Assembly (NCBI RefSeq): GCF_037325665.1
Contig: NC_090251.1
Location: forward strand, 19,918,748 to 19,982,747
Length of the DNA stretch: 64,000 nt
Origin: Littorina saxatilis
Taxonomy: Eukaryota; Mollusca; Gastropoda; Littorinimorpha; Littorinidae
Direction: 5' to 3'
Every line of letters begins with the position of its first letter. Positions within the stretch are counted from its first letter, which is position 1. The translations under genes were made by a program, and so were the position numbers. Under the pieces are notes generated by a model. That model was not told the DNA's origin. It did no database searches and saw only the letters and a list, made by a program, of their open reading frames with translations. Below are positions 1-10,860 of this stretch, in pieces.

Positions 1-205
1 CTGCTCCGCCTGGCGTCTGGCATTATGGGGTTAGTGCTAGGACTGGTTGGTCCGGTGTCAGAATAATGTGACTGGGTGAGACATGAAGCCTGTGCTGCGA
101 CTTCTGTCTTGTGTGTGGCGCACGTTATATGTCAAAGCAGCACCGCCCTGATATGGCCCTTCGTGGTCGGCTGGGCGTTGAGCAAACAAACAAACAAATA
201 CGCAC
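1..205 (+). repeat. SINE 3' region with (AAAC)n tail
   Basis: The segment holds CTGATATGGCCCTTCGTGGT followed by a GGCTGGGCGTTGAGC block and an (AAAC)n tail at about 183-200. The same closing block recurs near 63,370-63,425 and, in a diverged form, near 30,465-30,510. The element appears cut by the window edge. Family membership is from memory of molluscan repeats; the shared tail is seen directly. Confidence 0.6.
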
Positions 206-344
206 ATAGACAGTCGGACACACACACCTTTACAAACAAACACATATACACACTCATACACACACAAACATACACACAAACTCATGCACACACACACATT
301 CACACCTACACACACACACACACACACACTCTCTCTCTCTCTCT

Positions 345-401
<57 letters not shown>

Positions 402-589
402 ACTCACTCACACGCACTCACTCACTCTCTAACAAAAAACTTCATACACACAAAACACACACCCATACGCACATATGGACAGACGGACATGCACACCTTT
501 ACAAACAAACACACATACACGCACACACATACACTTATGCCCACACACACACTTACACACACACGAGTACAGACTCATGCACGCGTGTG

Positions 590-641
<52 letters not shown>

Positions 642-690
642 TACACACACACCACACACATACGAGTACAGACTCATGCACGCGTGCGCG

Positions 691-722
<32 letters not shown>

Positions 723-780
723 GTAACACTAACACATGTGCACAAAATGAACACAAACACACACACTGCGCGAGAGAGAA
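206..780. repeat. CA-rich microsatellite block
   Basis: Long runs of (CA)n with short CT interruptions. The sequence around ACGAGTACAGACTCATGCACGCG occurs twice (about 562 and 663), so part of the block has been duplicated. All reading frames here are repeat translations rich in His-Thr or Cys-Val and are not genes. Confidence 0.95.
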
Positions 781-1185
781 AGACTACAGGGAGGCATGAC
801 GTCATGATGCATTAATTGACGTCAAAGACTTTCGACCGTGACGTGTTCTTCTTACGCGAGCTTTATCCATAGACTTGGAAACTACGGAATTTCTACCCGT
901 CCAAAGCGGCCTGGGGTGGCGTTTGCTGAAAAAATGGGGGCGCCTATTTTACCCACCGTATTTTTGTTAGTATGGTCCCCATTTTTGGTGAACTTCCATC
1001 TCCAACTGTAGCACGTAGCCGGGCACAACGAATCCTTCTTTATCATGTATTATTCGGTGTGCACATTTCTCAAATCGATTACAGTATAGCGTTCACGGGA
1101 TACCTCCAGCTTCGCTGGGATAATGGACATTTGCTATAGCGCATAATCATATATATGCTCAATGCGCTTTACATATTAATTTCTG
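781..1185 (-). repeat. Fragment of repeat family R3, then unassigned DNA
   Basis: Reverse complement of 790-870 matches 16,775-16,880: both hold GTCTATGGATAAAGCTCGC followed by AAGAAGA, a GTC-rich stretch and a GACGTCA motif. A full cAMP-response-like palindrome TGACGTCA lies at about 798. From 880 to 1,185 nothing else was recognised. Confidence 0.5.
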
Positions 1186-1355
1186 ATGTTACCCCTCCCT
1201 CTCCTCTCTGGAGGCGGTGGGACGGCATGGTCTAGGGTTATCTGCTTTTGCTGAGACTCTCCTCTGTGCTCTCATACGAGCCATCTTATCCTCCCTGGAC
1301 TCGTTTTGGTTTAGGGAGGATGCCTCGGATAGGGCCGTAACCATGCTGCTCGGTC

Positions 1356-1369
1356 ATCACCGAGCAGAT
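1356..1369. repeat. Left target-site duplication of LINE
   Basis: ATCACCGAGCAGAT occurs here and again at 3,049-3,062, directly bordering the LINE. Related DIRS copies carry a single similar site (for example GTCACCGAGCAGAGGAGTTC near 43,173), which gives the empty-site version. Confidence 0.92.
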
Positions 1370-3048
1370 ATTCTTCCCAAAGGTATCCACGCTGCATTAT
1401 ATGCTGATGATTTGGTGATGTGGTGCAAGGAGGAATACGCCACAACTGCCACCTACAGGATGCAACTGGCTGCTGACCGGCTGGCGGCATGGGCAGATGA
1501 ATGGTGTGTTGCCATCAACAAGGAAAAGTCCTCCACAACACTCTTCACCCTATCCTCAAAACAAAAGACTGGAACCATCAAGCTTGGTGACACACCCTTG
1601 AGAAGTGATGACGAGGCAACATATCTTGGTGTCACTTTTGACAAGAAACAGACCTGGAAACCCCACATCCACAAAGCTGAAGCAAAGGCCAGGCATAAGC
1701 TTGCCATCATGCGGAAGCTAGCCGGAACCAGCTGGGGAGCAAACGAAGAGATACTCAAGCGAGTCTACCAGGGAGCAGTCAGGCCCCATCTTGAGTATGG
1801 CTCCACAGCTTGGTCTACAGCAGCGAAGACCCACCAGCAGACACTGGACAGGGTCCAAAACCAAGCCCTCAGGATCATTACTGGATCGATGAGATCCACA
1901 CCAATAAAGACCATGGAAGAAGTTGCTGCCATTCAACCCCTCAGTCAGAGGAGAGACGCCAGGTCATGGTTCAGACAGAGAAATTCAAGTGCCTGCCTGC
2001 GCATCCGATGAAGAAGAGGATGGATAACCTGACAAAGAACCGCATGAAAGCAAGAGACTTGCCAGAGAGCACCAAGCCTCTGTACCTCCATCAGTACTAC
2101 CATTCAGTTTCTCAGATCTGCCGCAGCCATGGAATGAAGACTACAAGAATCTTCAGATCTCCACCACAGTCCCCTACGTTACCTCAAGAGATTCCCAGAA
2201 CGACACTGCCAGGCGCACCCTAACACTCGCCATGATTGCTGAACGGTACCCTGAAGACGCCTGGATTCACGCATATACAGACGGTTTAGCAACAAACGCC
2301 GTGGCCAATGGAGGAGCAGGTGTACTTGTCAGATCTCCTGAGGGGCACACTTCTACAGTAGGAATACCAACAGGAAAGTACTGCTCAAACTATGCAGCAG
2401 AAGTTCAGGCCATCATGCAAGCAGCCTCCATGATTCATGACTCGGAAAGCGAATGCCCCCAAGTTGTTTTCCTCTCTGATGCACTGTCTGCCTTGGAAGC
2501 CCTTGCAGGAAACAAACTTCCTCGTCTGATGGAGAAACTCCAGGAGCTTGCCAAGACTCGACGAGTAGTCCTGCAATGGGTTCCAGCAAACTGCGGAATT
2601 GCAGGCAATGAAACAGCTGATGAGTTCGCCAAACTCAGAGCCAGGGAGGAACAACCAGACAACCCGGTCAGCTTCGCTGAAAAGAAAACCCTCGTGAAGG
2701 CAGCAATGCGACCACAATCCACGAGAGACGCATATCATCTCCTAGAACGATGGCAGCAAGTAGTGATCATGCGACTACGAACTGGTCACTGTCGCCTCAA
2801 CGCCCACATGTTCAGCAAGCTGAAGCTGACCCCATCACCAACCTGTCCCTGTGGTCTGGAAGACCAGACTCCAGAACATGTCTTAATGACATGCCCCCAA
2901 CTCAAACCAATCAGAGACAAAGTGTGGCCAGCATCAGTCCCTCTCCGCACCAAACTCTATGGGAGCAGACAAGACCTGGAAGCCACGACGTCATTCGTCT
3001 CGCAGACTAAACTGATGGTGTGACGGCGAACGCAAGAAGAAGAAGAAG
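1370..3048 (+). mobile_element. 5'-truncated RNase H-bearing LINE (I/Nimb-like)
   Basis: A non-LTR retrotransposon copy that begins inside the reverse transcriptase just upstream of the catalytic YADD box (about 1,400) and runs through the RT thumb, a ribonuclease H domain and a Cys/His C-terminal motif. It ends with GAACGCAAGAAGAAGAAGAAG. The reading frame is open to 2,011, then shifts; the RNase H part resumes in another frame at 2,232-3,023, so at least one frameshift lies between. RNase H shows YTDG, an AAE box, a LSD box and GNETAD. The usual WIPAHCG His is Asn here (WVPANCG). The clade call rests on RT plus RNase H order. Confidence 0.88.
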
Positions 3049-3062
3049 ATCACCGAGCAGAT
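3049..3062. repeat. Right target-site duplication of LINE
   Basis: Exact second copy of ATCACCGAGCAGAT, directly after the (AAG)n tail of the LINE. Confidence 0.92.
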
Positions 3063-4617
3063 GAGTTCGTCAGTGATGTTCCATGCCCACACTGTCTTCA
3101 CCAGGTGTGATCTCCTTCTTTTACAAGGGGTTTGATTTCACACTGGTTACAGGAAGCAAGGGTCAGGCTTTTTTCGGGGTTTTGTTAAAACCTACTCAGA
3201 AGCCTCAGTCTTGCCCTTCCTTCATGGACAAGTAGCAGTGCATTGATGCGCTCCCGGTCACAAAGTGGGTGTTTCGTTCAGTGTCTCCTCCGGAGAGGGA
3301 CGGCATGGTCTAGAGGTATCAGCTTTGGCTGAGATTTTCCTCTGTGCTCTCACACGAGCCTTCCTTATGCATCCTGCAGACAGGAAGTGGCTCCGTTTCT
3401 GGAGAGCCATTCGTCTCTGGACGACCTCGGGGACTGGTTGATCTTTTTTCAGAGTCAATCAGCTTGCCAGCTGCACTTTCAGAACCAGGCAAAATCCGAG
3501 CTGTCCCCATCCCAGGTTTTTTACCCGGGCATGCTGTTCGACACTGTTTCTTGGAAGGTTCGTCCTTCACAGGAGAGAATAGAGAGGCTTTAGGCTCTTA
3601 TCACTGCCAGACTGGAACGAGAGCGGACCTCTGCGAGGTCCTTAGCCTTGATCCTCGGTCAGACGGAATCGATGGCTATGCTGGCCCTCTAGTCTTTCCT
3701 CAAGTCTCTTTGGGACTCGGCTTCGCAGGTCGGGGACAAGAGGGTCCTCCTCCAGGGTGGGTTCCTCAAGTACTCGGTGGCTGGAATCCAATTGGATCGC
3801 TCAGGGCGTTTTCCCTAGCTTTGTTCCCCCCCGGACTTAAACCGCTTCATGGATGCGTCTCTGTCTGGACGGGAGCCTACATTGGCAATTACAGTCTTGG
3901 GGCTGTGGATGTAGACTCAACTCCTTGGGCATCTCAATTGCCTGGAGTTAGGAGCAGTAGCTCTCAGTCTTCTAGCCTTTCTTTTTGGCTATATACAGGC
4001 ATGTCCGGTTGCATACGGACAATCCTTCTGTTGCTTCCTATGTGAACTAGCAGGGTGGAGCAAGTTCTCACTCCCTGTCAGACAGAGTTTACGGGATTCT
4101 GATTTGGTTTCTTTCACACTAAATCAATTTCTCAGGGGAATATCTCCCCGGCCAGCTCTATAATCTGGCCGACTCGCTCAGCAGGACCTCTCAGGGCTTG
4201 CACATGGGTTGGGCCATCTGCATACAGGGCTGGAGGTTGTGCTGTTTGTGTTACAGATCGTGGGTTTTGACTCTGGTCTTGGTGCATGAAGCACATAGGT
4301 CCTCCACTTTCTCTGTGTATGCCCCTCATTGGCCTCCTTGGCCAATTGGCGTATAGAGCGGGGGTGCAACACTCCTTAGCGCCCCTCTCTCAATCCAGGT
4401 GGTTAATCACCTCTGTTTCTTTTTGGCTCTGGGCAGCTTGGCCTCTTCTTGGAGGTTCCGGCGTCTCGGCTATCTCAGCTACTTTGAAACAAATAGGCCT
4501 CTCTTCTGATGTTCATGGCGCTTTTGCTATTGAAATTTTCCATTATATACCATTGTCATTTCTGTTCGAATTTGTACCCTTCCCTTCCACCCCACAACCC
4601 CCACCCGTTCCCTAAAA

Positions 4618-4775
4618 TTATATGTTATTTGTAATTTTGACCAAAATACGACATTTTACACAGATCGAGAGATCTACCTCCCAGACCGCGCTAGCGGTTG
4701 AGGTGAACAATGACTGTCGAGATTTGTATAAAATGTCATATTCTGGTCAAAAATACAAATAACATTTATGTATCG
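4618..4775. mobile_element. Palindromic MITE
   Basis: Left arm TGTTATTTGTAATTTTGACC at about 4,622 is repeated in inverted form at about 4,746-4,767, with extended pairing of the inner ACATTTTA and CGAGA blocks. The element is about 158 bp with a short unpaired centre. It lies just after the DIRS fragment. The family is unknown. Confidence 0.7.
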
Positions 4776-5784
4776 ATCAATTCTGGTTAGAATTCCTTAA
4801 AGTTTTTATAATTGAACGCACACAAACATGCACTATTTTATAGTCTCGGCTGGCCGCCTAGATATTATAAGATGTTTGATGGGTTGTTGACAGACCAGCT
4901 TTTTTGTCGGTCCTCGGGGGGCATATCAACTTTTGTTTCCTATTTATTGACCGCGGCCTTCGGTGTTACACTAACCGTAGTCCCTGAAAGCCAAAACATA
5001 TTTACATCAAACAACTCTTCCAAACAAAACAAAAAAATTCACCAGCTGGCATCCAATCACACTTTTCTCCGACTTCCACATTGAAACTGAGAATCCATAG
5101 TTTGTCTGAGTAAATCGAAACTTTATTGTGGACAGTCACGGTAATAGTTATGTGGCCATGCAGTGACCTGTATACAAAGTCCAGTTTGAAGCCAGCCACA
5201 CAAATGAAAGGCCTTGTGAGAACCAGATCGAAAAACCTGCGACAACTTGAGTTAGTCTACTGAATAAAATCAGCACAAACTTATAGATTCAAACGAGCAC
5301 TTGTCAACACTAAGAAATCAGAGAGAGAAGATGCATGAGCAAAAGAAGCTACAATTATTGTCCTTGAAACATCGTCATTGTTGCTGGTTGTGCCAAATAG
5401 CTCCCAGATATCTTAGTTCAAGCTGTCAAGTGCTTTTTTAGCTTTCAAAAAAACTTGTCGGAACTGATAGTGGCAAGAGAATGCAGCAAGTGGAAAACTC
5501 AGCGAACGTCCTGGAATAAGATAGTGTCAAAGACAACATTCACTGCATGACGTATTTAAAGAGGTAATGCAGGAGGAAGTGATAGCAGAGTCCCGTGGGA
5601 ACGAATGCGGGGAATGGAAGAGGGTTGGAGGGCAGGGTGATGAGTGAAGGAGAGCAGTCTGGAATGAAACAATGGTAACAGATAAGGGAGTCCGAGAGAG
5701 AGCGAGAGAGAGCGAGGACCGAAGTCATTAGTAGCAGCGCAGCGGCCAGCAAGCAAGTTCAGCGATTTTCAGTTCTGCAAAACT
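4776..5784. other. No recognised feature
   Basis: AT-rich DNA with short frames that do not look coding. A GAGAGAGCGAGAGAGAGCGAG tract lies at about 5,695-5,715. The last few hundred bases may be the untranslated leader of the fossil element that follows, but I cannot place its edge. Confidence 0.4.
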
Positions 5785-7680
5785 ATGGAGTTCAATTTTA
5801 CTTCTTGGGCAAAAAATCTGCCCCAACCTGTAATTGAGGTTCTGGAAAAAGAGGAGTTCACAAGCCTCAGTGCCTTGAAATATGCAGGAGAAAAGGACCT
5901 GGAAAGCCTTAAGTTAAAACGAGGCCACATAGTGGAATTAAAAGCGGCAGTGGCAGACCTGCAACAGAAGTACGGGGGAGGGCCGTTGCGTGCTGCCGAC
6001 CAAGTGGCACCGCTCCAGGGTCTTCTTGGCAACATGGCCATACAGTCTGCTTCACCAGGTGAGACTTATTTACGAATTGTTGACTTCGTACCGGCTTCTA
6101 TGGCGGTGGAGGAAGAGGTGACACTCGGGGGAGGTGTCACGCTCAAGCTGGCCAACAAACCAAAGTTGGAGAAAGTATCCCCCTGCCACTGGATCGTGGC
6201 AAATGCTAAAATAATGGCAAAACTCATGAACACCGTGGACTTCGACCACGAAGCTTACCTCTGTTATAGCAGAGATGGTGGGCGAGCTCGGCGCAAGATT
6301 CTCCTGGCAGTCGGTGCTCCTTTACGATGACGAGTACAGGAAGCGCCAGTCTACCAGCGGGTTTGCTTGGGGAACCCCCAACCCCCACCTGTCCACAGTG
6401 ATTCTCTTTGAGCGTGCCCAACAAGTTCCTGGCAACAAAAGCGGCAAGGCCACGACGGGAAGCGGCGGTATTCGACGACCTGTGGGACCCAGTGGGAAGG
6501 AGGTGTGCCTGCAGTACACAAACAAAGGCACATGCCTCTACGGGTCCCGCTACAGGTTCGAACACGTGTGTGACACGTGTGGAAAGGAGCACCCCGGCAA
6601 AGACCACCAGGCGACAGCAAACACCAATGCCTAGGATACAGCGCAGCGAACTGACAACACAACGGTAGGCCCCACCTATTCCAGCCCGTTCCCTCAATTA
6701 GATCCTCATGACTGTGCGTTTTTGGGAAATCATGCATCTATTAGTGCAAAATCTCAAATGTGGCACTCAGTGCTAGAGGGCGATTGTGACAGAGAATTTT
6801 TGTTAGACGGTATACAGCACGGTTTTCGGGTAACAGAAAAACATAAAACATGTGTGTTAGCAGCAGAACAAAGCAATCATAAATGAGCGTACGATCATCG
6901 CGACGTGGTAGAACAAGAACTGTTAGATCAAATAGCAAAAGGAAATTATATAGTGGCAAGTAAGAAGCCAACGGTCGTAAGCGCACTAGCCGCGATCCCC
7001 AAAGAAGATGGTAGCGTTAGGCTAATTCATGATGCCAGCAAACCAACAGGTAGGGCAATGAACGATTACTCCATCCCTGAGTCGGTGAAGTTTCAAACAG
7101 TCTCTGATGCGTGCGCCTTAGCGAAGACAGATTATTGGTGTGCTAAAGTCGACTTGCAGTCCGCATATCGCTCAGTGTGCATCAGTCCGGATGATTATTG
7201 TGTAACGGGACTCAAGTGGCATTTCAAAGGTAAAAACAGACCGACTTATTTGTTTGACAGTCGACTTCCATTTGGTAGCAATGTAGGACCGTCACATTTT
7301 CATAGACTTTCACAGTCAATTCGCAGGTGCATGGCCAGGAGAGGCATGCCTGGTGTGTTAGCATACATAGATGATTTTCTTTTAGTAGCAGCAACAAAAG
7401 AGGAGTGCAACGACATGTTATTTTCTTTGATTAGATTATTGAGGGAACTAGGCTTCAACATTAAGCTGGAAGAAGGTGGTGGGGCCCACCCAACGTATCA
7501 CATTTCTTGGAGTCGACATCGACACGCGGAACAACACTCTGTCACTTGGAAGTGACAAACTGCAGCAACTGCGGCGGCGACTACTGCAATTTCGAGGAAA
7601 GAAGCGCGCGACAAAAACTCAGCTTCAAAGCATCGCGGGTTCTCTTAATTGGGCCTGTCAAGCTGTCAGAGGAGGAAAAT
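5785..7680 (+). mobile_element. Ngaro/DIRS-type tyrosine-recombinase retroelement (fossil, partial)
   Basis: Parts in order: a first frame with an N-terminal SAM-like helical stretch and a conserved ORF1-like region (5,785-6,330); a Cys/His zinc-knuckle-like region (about 6,500-6,610; the visible CDTCG and EHPGKDH resemble ORF1 of such elements); and a reverse transcriptase (about 6,905-7,670) with KVDLQSAYRS, LPFGSNVGPS and the catalytic YIDD box. The style YLFDSRLPFGS is typical of Ngaro-like elements, from memory. The recombinase end is missing; the copy stops near 7,680 in T-rich DNA. It is broken, with a few breaks. It is a different family from the DIRS-like copies elsewhere in the window. 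Confidence 0.75.
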
Positions 7681-7710
7681 TCTTTCTTTCTTTCACTAAT
7701 AATTCTTTCT

Positions 7711-7747
7711 ATAATTAATTTTTCTCAAATAATTTATTTTTCAATTT
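7711..7747. repeat. 37-bp direct repeat, left copy
   Basis: Exact match to 8,178-8,214 (begins ATAATTAATTTTTCTC). It abuts the SINE head on its left side. Confidence 0.9.
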
Positions 7748-8118
7748 CAACGGGTGGGGATGTAGCTCAGTCGGTAGCGCGCTGGATTTGTATCCAGTTG
7801 GCAGCTGTCAGCGTGAGTTCGGCGAGAAAATTTATTTCTCAGAGTCAACTTTGTGTGCAGACTCTCCTCGGTGTCCGAACACCCCCGTGTGTACACGCAA
7901 GCACAAGACCAAGTGCGCACGAAAAAGATCCTGTAATCCATGTCAGAGTTCGGTGGGTTATAGAAACACGAAAATACCCAGCATGCTTCCTCCGAAAACG
8001 GCGTATGGCTGCCTAAATGGCGGGGTAAAAAACGGTTGTACACGTAAAATTCCACTCGTGCAAAAAACATGAGTGTACGTGGGAATTTCAGCCCACGAAC
8101 GCAGAAGAAGAAGAAGAA
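7748..8118 (+). mobile_element. tRNA-derived SINE with (AAG)n tail
   Basis: The head looks like a tRNA: box A TAGCTCAGTCGG at about 7,762, an anticodon-like stem CTGGA/TCCAG at about 7,783-7,799, and a weak box B GAGTTCGGCGAG near 7,815. The body holds GCACGAAAAAGATCC (about 7,915) and an inverted pair near the 3' end. It closes with CCACGAACGCAGAAGAAGAAG. The 3' end matches that of the RNase H LINE at 1,370-3,048 (GAACGCA then AAG repeats), which suggests that LINE machinery copied it. It is not a functional tRNA gene. Confidence 0.85.
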
Positions 8119-8177
8119 GGTTCTGACACACTACCAAATTCACTAAACAGTAAAACCAGACTTAGTAAATTTGTCAG

Positions 8178-8214
8178 ATAATTAATTTTTCTCAAATAAT
8201 TTATTTTTCAATTT
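8178..8214. repeat. 37-bp direct repeat, right copy
   Basis: Exact match to 7,711-7,747. About 60 bp of unique sequence lies between the SINE tail and this copy. Confidence 0.9.
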
Positions 8215-8420
8215 TAATTTTGAATCCTGCATTTTTAAGAATTTATTTAGAGAGAAAAGTGTTAGTAAATATGTTACATTCTTCAAATTTTTAAGACATT
8301 GTGGAAATGTGTGTATTTTGCATGCAGATCGTTGCTGAGTTTCATGCTGATTTGAATGATTTTACTGAATAAGAAAAATAGGAGAGAAAAGAACTGACCC
8401 AGTGAACGTGTCAATTTGTC
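8215..8420. other. AT-rich DNA, no recognised feature
   Basis: No repeat family or coding signal was seen here. Confidence 0.4.
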
Positions 8421-9094
8421 TACGATTTGTTCTAAAACTTTGAGAGATAGAGACAAAGAGAAACAGGAAGACAGACACACAGAGACAGGGAAAGCGAAGG
8501 AAAAAAAAAAGATAGACGGAGAGGGAATGGGACAGGGAGAGGGAATGGGACAAAGAAAACGAGTGAGAGGCAGAAGGACAGAAAAACGAACAGAGAGAGA
8601 CAGACAAATAGATAGATAGAGGTAGTCAGGGACAAAGAGAGGGTGAGAGGGAGAGAGAGAGAGATTGAGAGCAAGGGAAAAAGACAGGGACAAGTAGAGA
8701 AAGTACCAAATACAGTGAAAGAGAGTGAGACAGAGAGAGAGAGAAACAAACACAGTGAGAGAAAAACAGAGACAGAAAGGAACAGATCAAGAGACAGACA
8801 GCAGACAGACAGACAAAGATACAGAGACAGATAGCGACGACAGAGAGGTAGATATATATGTAGAAATTAACAAGAAGACAGAGAGAAATAGAGAGAGCGA
8901 AAGACAGTCACATATAGGGATTTGGGAGATAGAAAAAAAGGATAGACAGAGACAGAGCGATACAGGAAGAGACGGAGACAGAAATAGAGGAAGAGAGAGA
9001 GTAAGAGACAGAGAGACCGATACAGGGACAGAGAGACAGACAAAGAGATAGCCAGAGGCAAAGGGGGTCAGGGAGACAGACAGAGACCAAAAAA
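8421..9094. repeat. GAGACAG-type low-complexity tract
   Basis: Purine-rich on the + strand, built from AGAGACAG, GAGAGAGA and GACAGACA words. Long open frames on both strands (Ser/Leu-rich or Arg/Glu-rich) are products of composition. Confidence 0.92.
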
Positions 9095-9854
9095 CAAGTC
9101 GCGTAAGGCGAAATTACTACATTTAGTCAAGCTGTCGAACTCACAGAATGAAACTGAACGCAATGCAACGCAGCAAAACCGTATACTCGTAGCATCGTCA
9201 GTCCACCGCTCATGGCAAAGGCAGTGAAATTGACAAGAAGAGCGGGGTAGTAGTTGCGCTGAGAAGGATAGCACGCTTTTCTGTACCTCTCTTCGTTTTA
9301 ACTTTCTGAGCGTGTTTTCAATCCAAACATATCATATCTATATGTTTTTGGAATCAGGAACCGACAAGGAATAAGATGAAAGTGTTTTTAAATTGATTTC
9401 GAAAATTTAATTTTGATCATAATTTTTATATTTTTAATTTTCAGAGCTTGTTTATATTTATATGTTTTTGGAATCAGAAAATGATGGAGAATAAGATGAA
9501 CGTAAATTTGGATCGTTTTATAAAAAAAAGAAACATTTTACAATTTTCAGATTTTTAATGACCAAAGTCATTAATTAATATTTAAGCCACCAAGCTGAAA
9601 TGCAATACCGAAGTCCGGGCTTCGTCGGAGATTACTTGACCAAAATTTCAACCAATTTGGTTGAAAAATGAGAGCGTGACAGTGCCGCCTCAACTTTCAC
9701 GAAAAGCCGGATATGACGTCATCAAAGACATTTATAAAAAAAAAATGAAAAAAACGTCTGAGGATATCATACCCAGGAACTCTCATGTCAAATTTCATAA
9801 AGATCGGCCCAGTAGTTTAGTCTGAATCGCTCTACACACACACACAGACAGACA

Positions 9855-9893
<39 letters not shown>

Positions 9894-9957
9894 CACAACC
9901 CTCGTCTCGATTCCCCCCTCCATGTTAAAACATTTAGTCAAAACTTGACTAAATGTA
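9095..9957 (+). repeat. Repeat family R1, full-looking copy
   Basis: Starts ACAAGTCGCGTAAGGCGAAA and ends ACATTTAGTCAA-AAC-TTGACTAAATGT, a 12-bp hairpin. Inside are two imperfect direct repeats around TATATGTTTTTGGAATCAG (9,341 and 9,455), a TGACGTCA palindrome at about 9,714, and a (CA)n block before the closing hairpin. Related copies: 21,615-22,372 and 26,570-27,448 (opposite orientation), 37,060-37,345 and 63,470-63,660. No protein is encoded. The class is unknown; it looks non-autonomous. Confidence 0.85.
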
Positions 9958-10039
9958 AAAAGAGAGAGAGAGAGAGAGATAACCGTGTGTTGACTTTGAT
10001 GCTGCCAAACTAAAGAAATGGAGTTCATTCAATCATAAA

Positions 10040-10200
10040 AGCAGTTCATTTGCAAATTTCCTGGCCCTTCAAACCAGGAAATTTACAAATTTCCTGGAAT
10101 TTTTAGGAAATTTACAAAATCCCTGAGTGAAACAGGAAATTAACAAATTTCCTGAAATGTTCAGGGATTTTGTAAATGTCCTGGTTTTGACAATTTACTG
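10040..10200. repeat. Palindromic repeat built on AGGAAATTTACAAATTTCCT
   Basis: Between about 10,065 and 10,190 the word CAGGAAATTTACAAA and its complement alternate several times, and the outer ends (AAACCAGG at about 10,068 and CCTGGTTT at about 10,180) are inverted copies. The whole can fold as one long stem or several short ones. It is probably a palindromic MITE; the family is unknown. Confidence 0.65.
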
Positions 10201-10486
10201 TAACATATATATATATATTCAGTTAATCCAGAAGTGGGGATGGGCGTTTACTGAGTAGTATGCCCTATGTACAAGGTAGTTTACCTTTAAAGACCTTTGT
10301 TTTTCATAAACTGGTTATCGGTTAATGCTCTCAGTTTGATGTACCTGAGGGATTTATGCAATGCTTATTCATAATTACGACGTTGCCACCTCATCCTGAG
10401 CATGTGATGGTGTTCAGTCTAGCTGGACTGAACTGATATACTGGCCTTTTGTTTATTGTGATGATGAAACCTTATGTGACCTTAGT
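10201..10486. other. Intronic or upstream DNA, no recognised feature
   Basis: Short (TA)n at 10,206-10,219; otherwise nothing recognised. Confidence 0.35.
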
Positions 10487-10784
10487 AATCAAAAATTTTA
10501 GTAATAAATTTTCATTTGATTAATATACTTACCCAACTCACATATAGCAATTAACCCTAGTTCAGTGCTGGTAACGCTGTACGCGTCCCCTTGGAAACAA
10601 GGGAGACCACTCTAAAAAAGAGTGACCACTACCCATAATGCCAGACCAATATCTAATCTGACTTCCGTATGCGTGCGCATACGCCGCCATTTGCATCATT
10701 CCAAAACGAAGCCCAACTCACTTCTTTTTTAGAAACATATAACCCCCACAGCGGGGAGGCGGGAGGGAATAAATGATGTGAGTT

Positions 10785-10860
10785 GGGTAAGTATATTAAT
10801 CAAATGAAAATTTATTACTAAAATTTTTGATTAAATTACATATCTTACCCAACTCACATA
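10785..10860. repeat. Internal complementary region of DIRS-like element C
   Basis: TTGATTAAATTACATATCTT (about 10,826-10,845) joins sequence matching the right terminus to sequence matching the left terminus, as in a circle junction. This structure is diagnostic for DIRS elements. Confidence 0.82.

Larger units (their letters stand above)
1186..4535 (+). mobile_element. DIRS-like retroelement fragment D (fossil), split by a LINE
   Basis: Outside the LINE at 1,370-3,048 this segment is collinear with 42,983-44,690 of the DIRS-like element at 40-45.9 kb and with 49,150-50,450. The shared parts include the Asp-bearing RNase H start near 3,845 (FMDAS/GWG type in relatives) and the start of the recombinase region near 4,280. 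Only the middle of the element is present; neither terminal repeat was found. The coding part is broken in many places. It is older than the LINE it contains. Confidence 0.8.

Noticed and set aside
58-815. Long open frames rich in Cys-Val or His-Thr
   Set aside because: They are translations of CA/GT microsatellite in several frames and carry no conserved domain.
1217-2011. Single host gene of 264 codons
   Set aside because: The frame crosses from DIRS-like sequence into the LINE at the target duplication; it is a chance fusion.
7756-7830. tRNA gene
   Set aside because: Only the head of a SINE: box B is weak, the acceptor stem does not close and a SINE body with (AAG)n tail follows.
8283-9090. 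Ser/Leu-rich and Arg/Glu-rich frames
   Set aside because: They come from the GAGACAG low-complexity tract; both strands are open at once.
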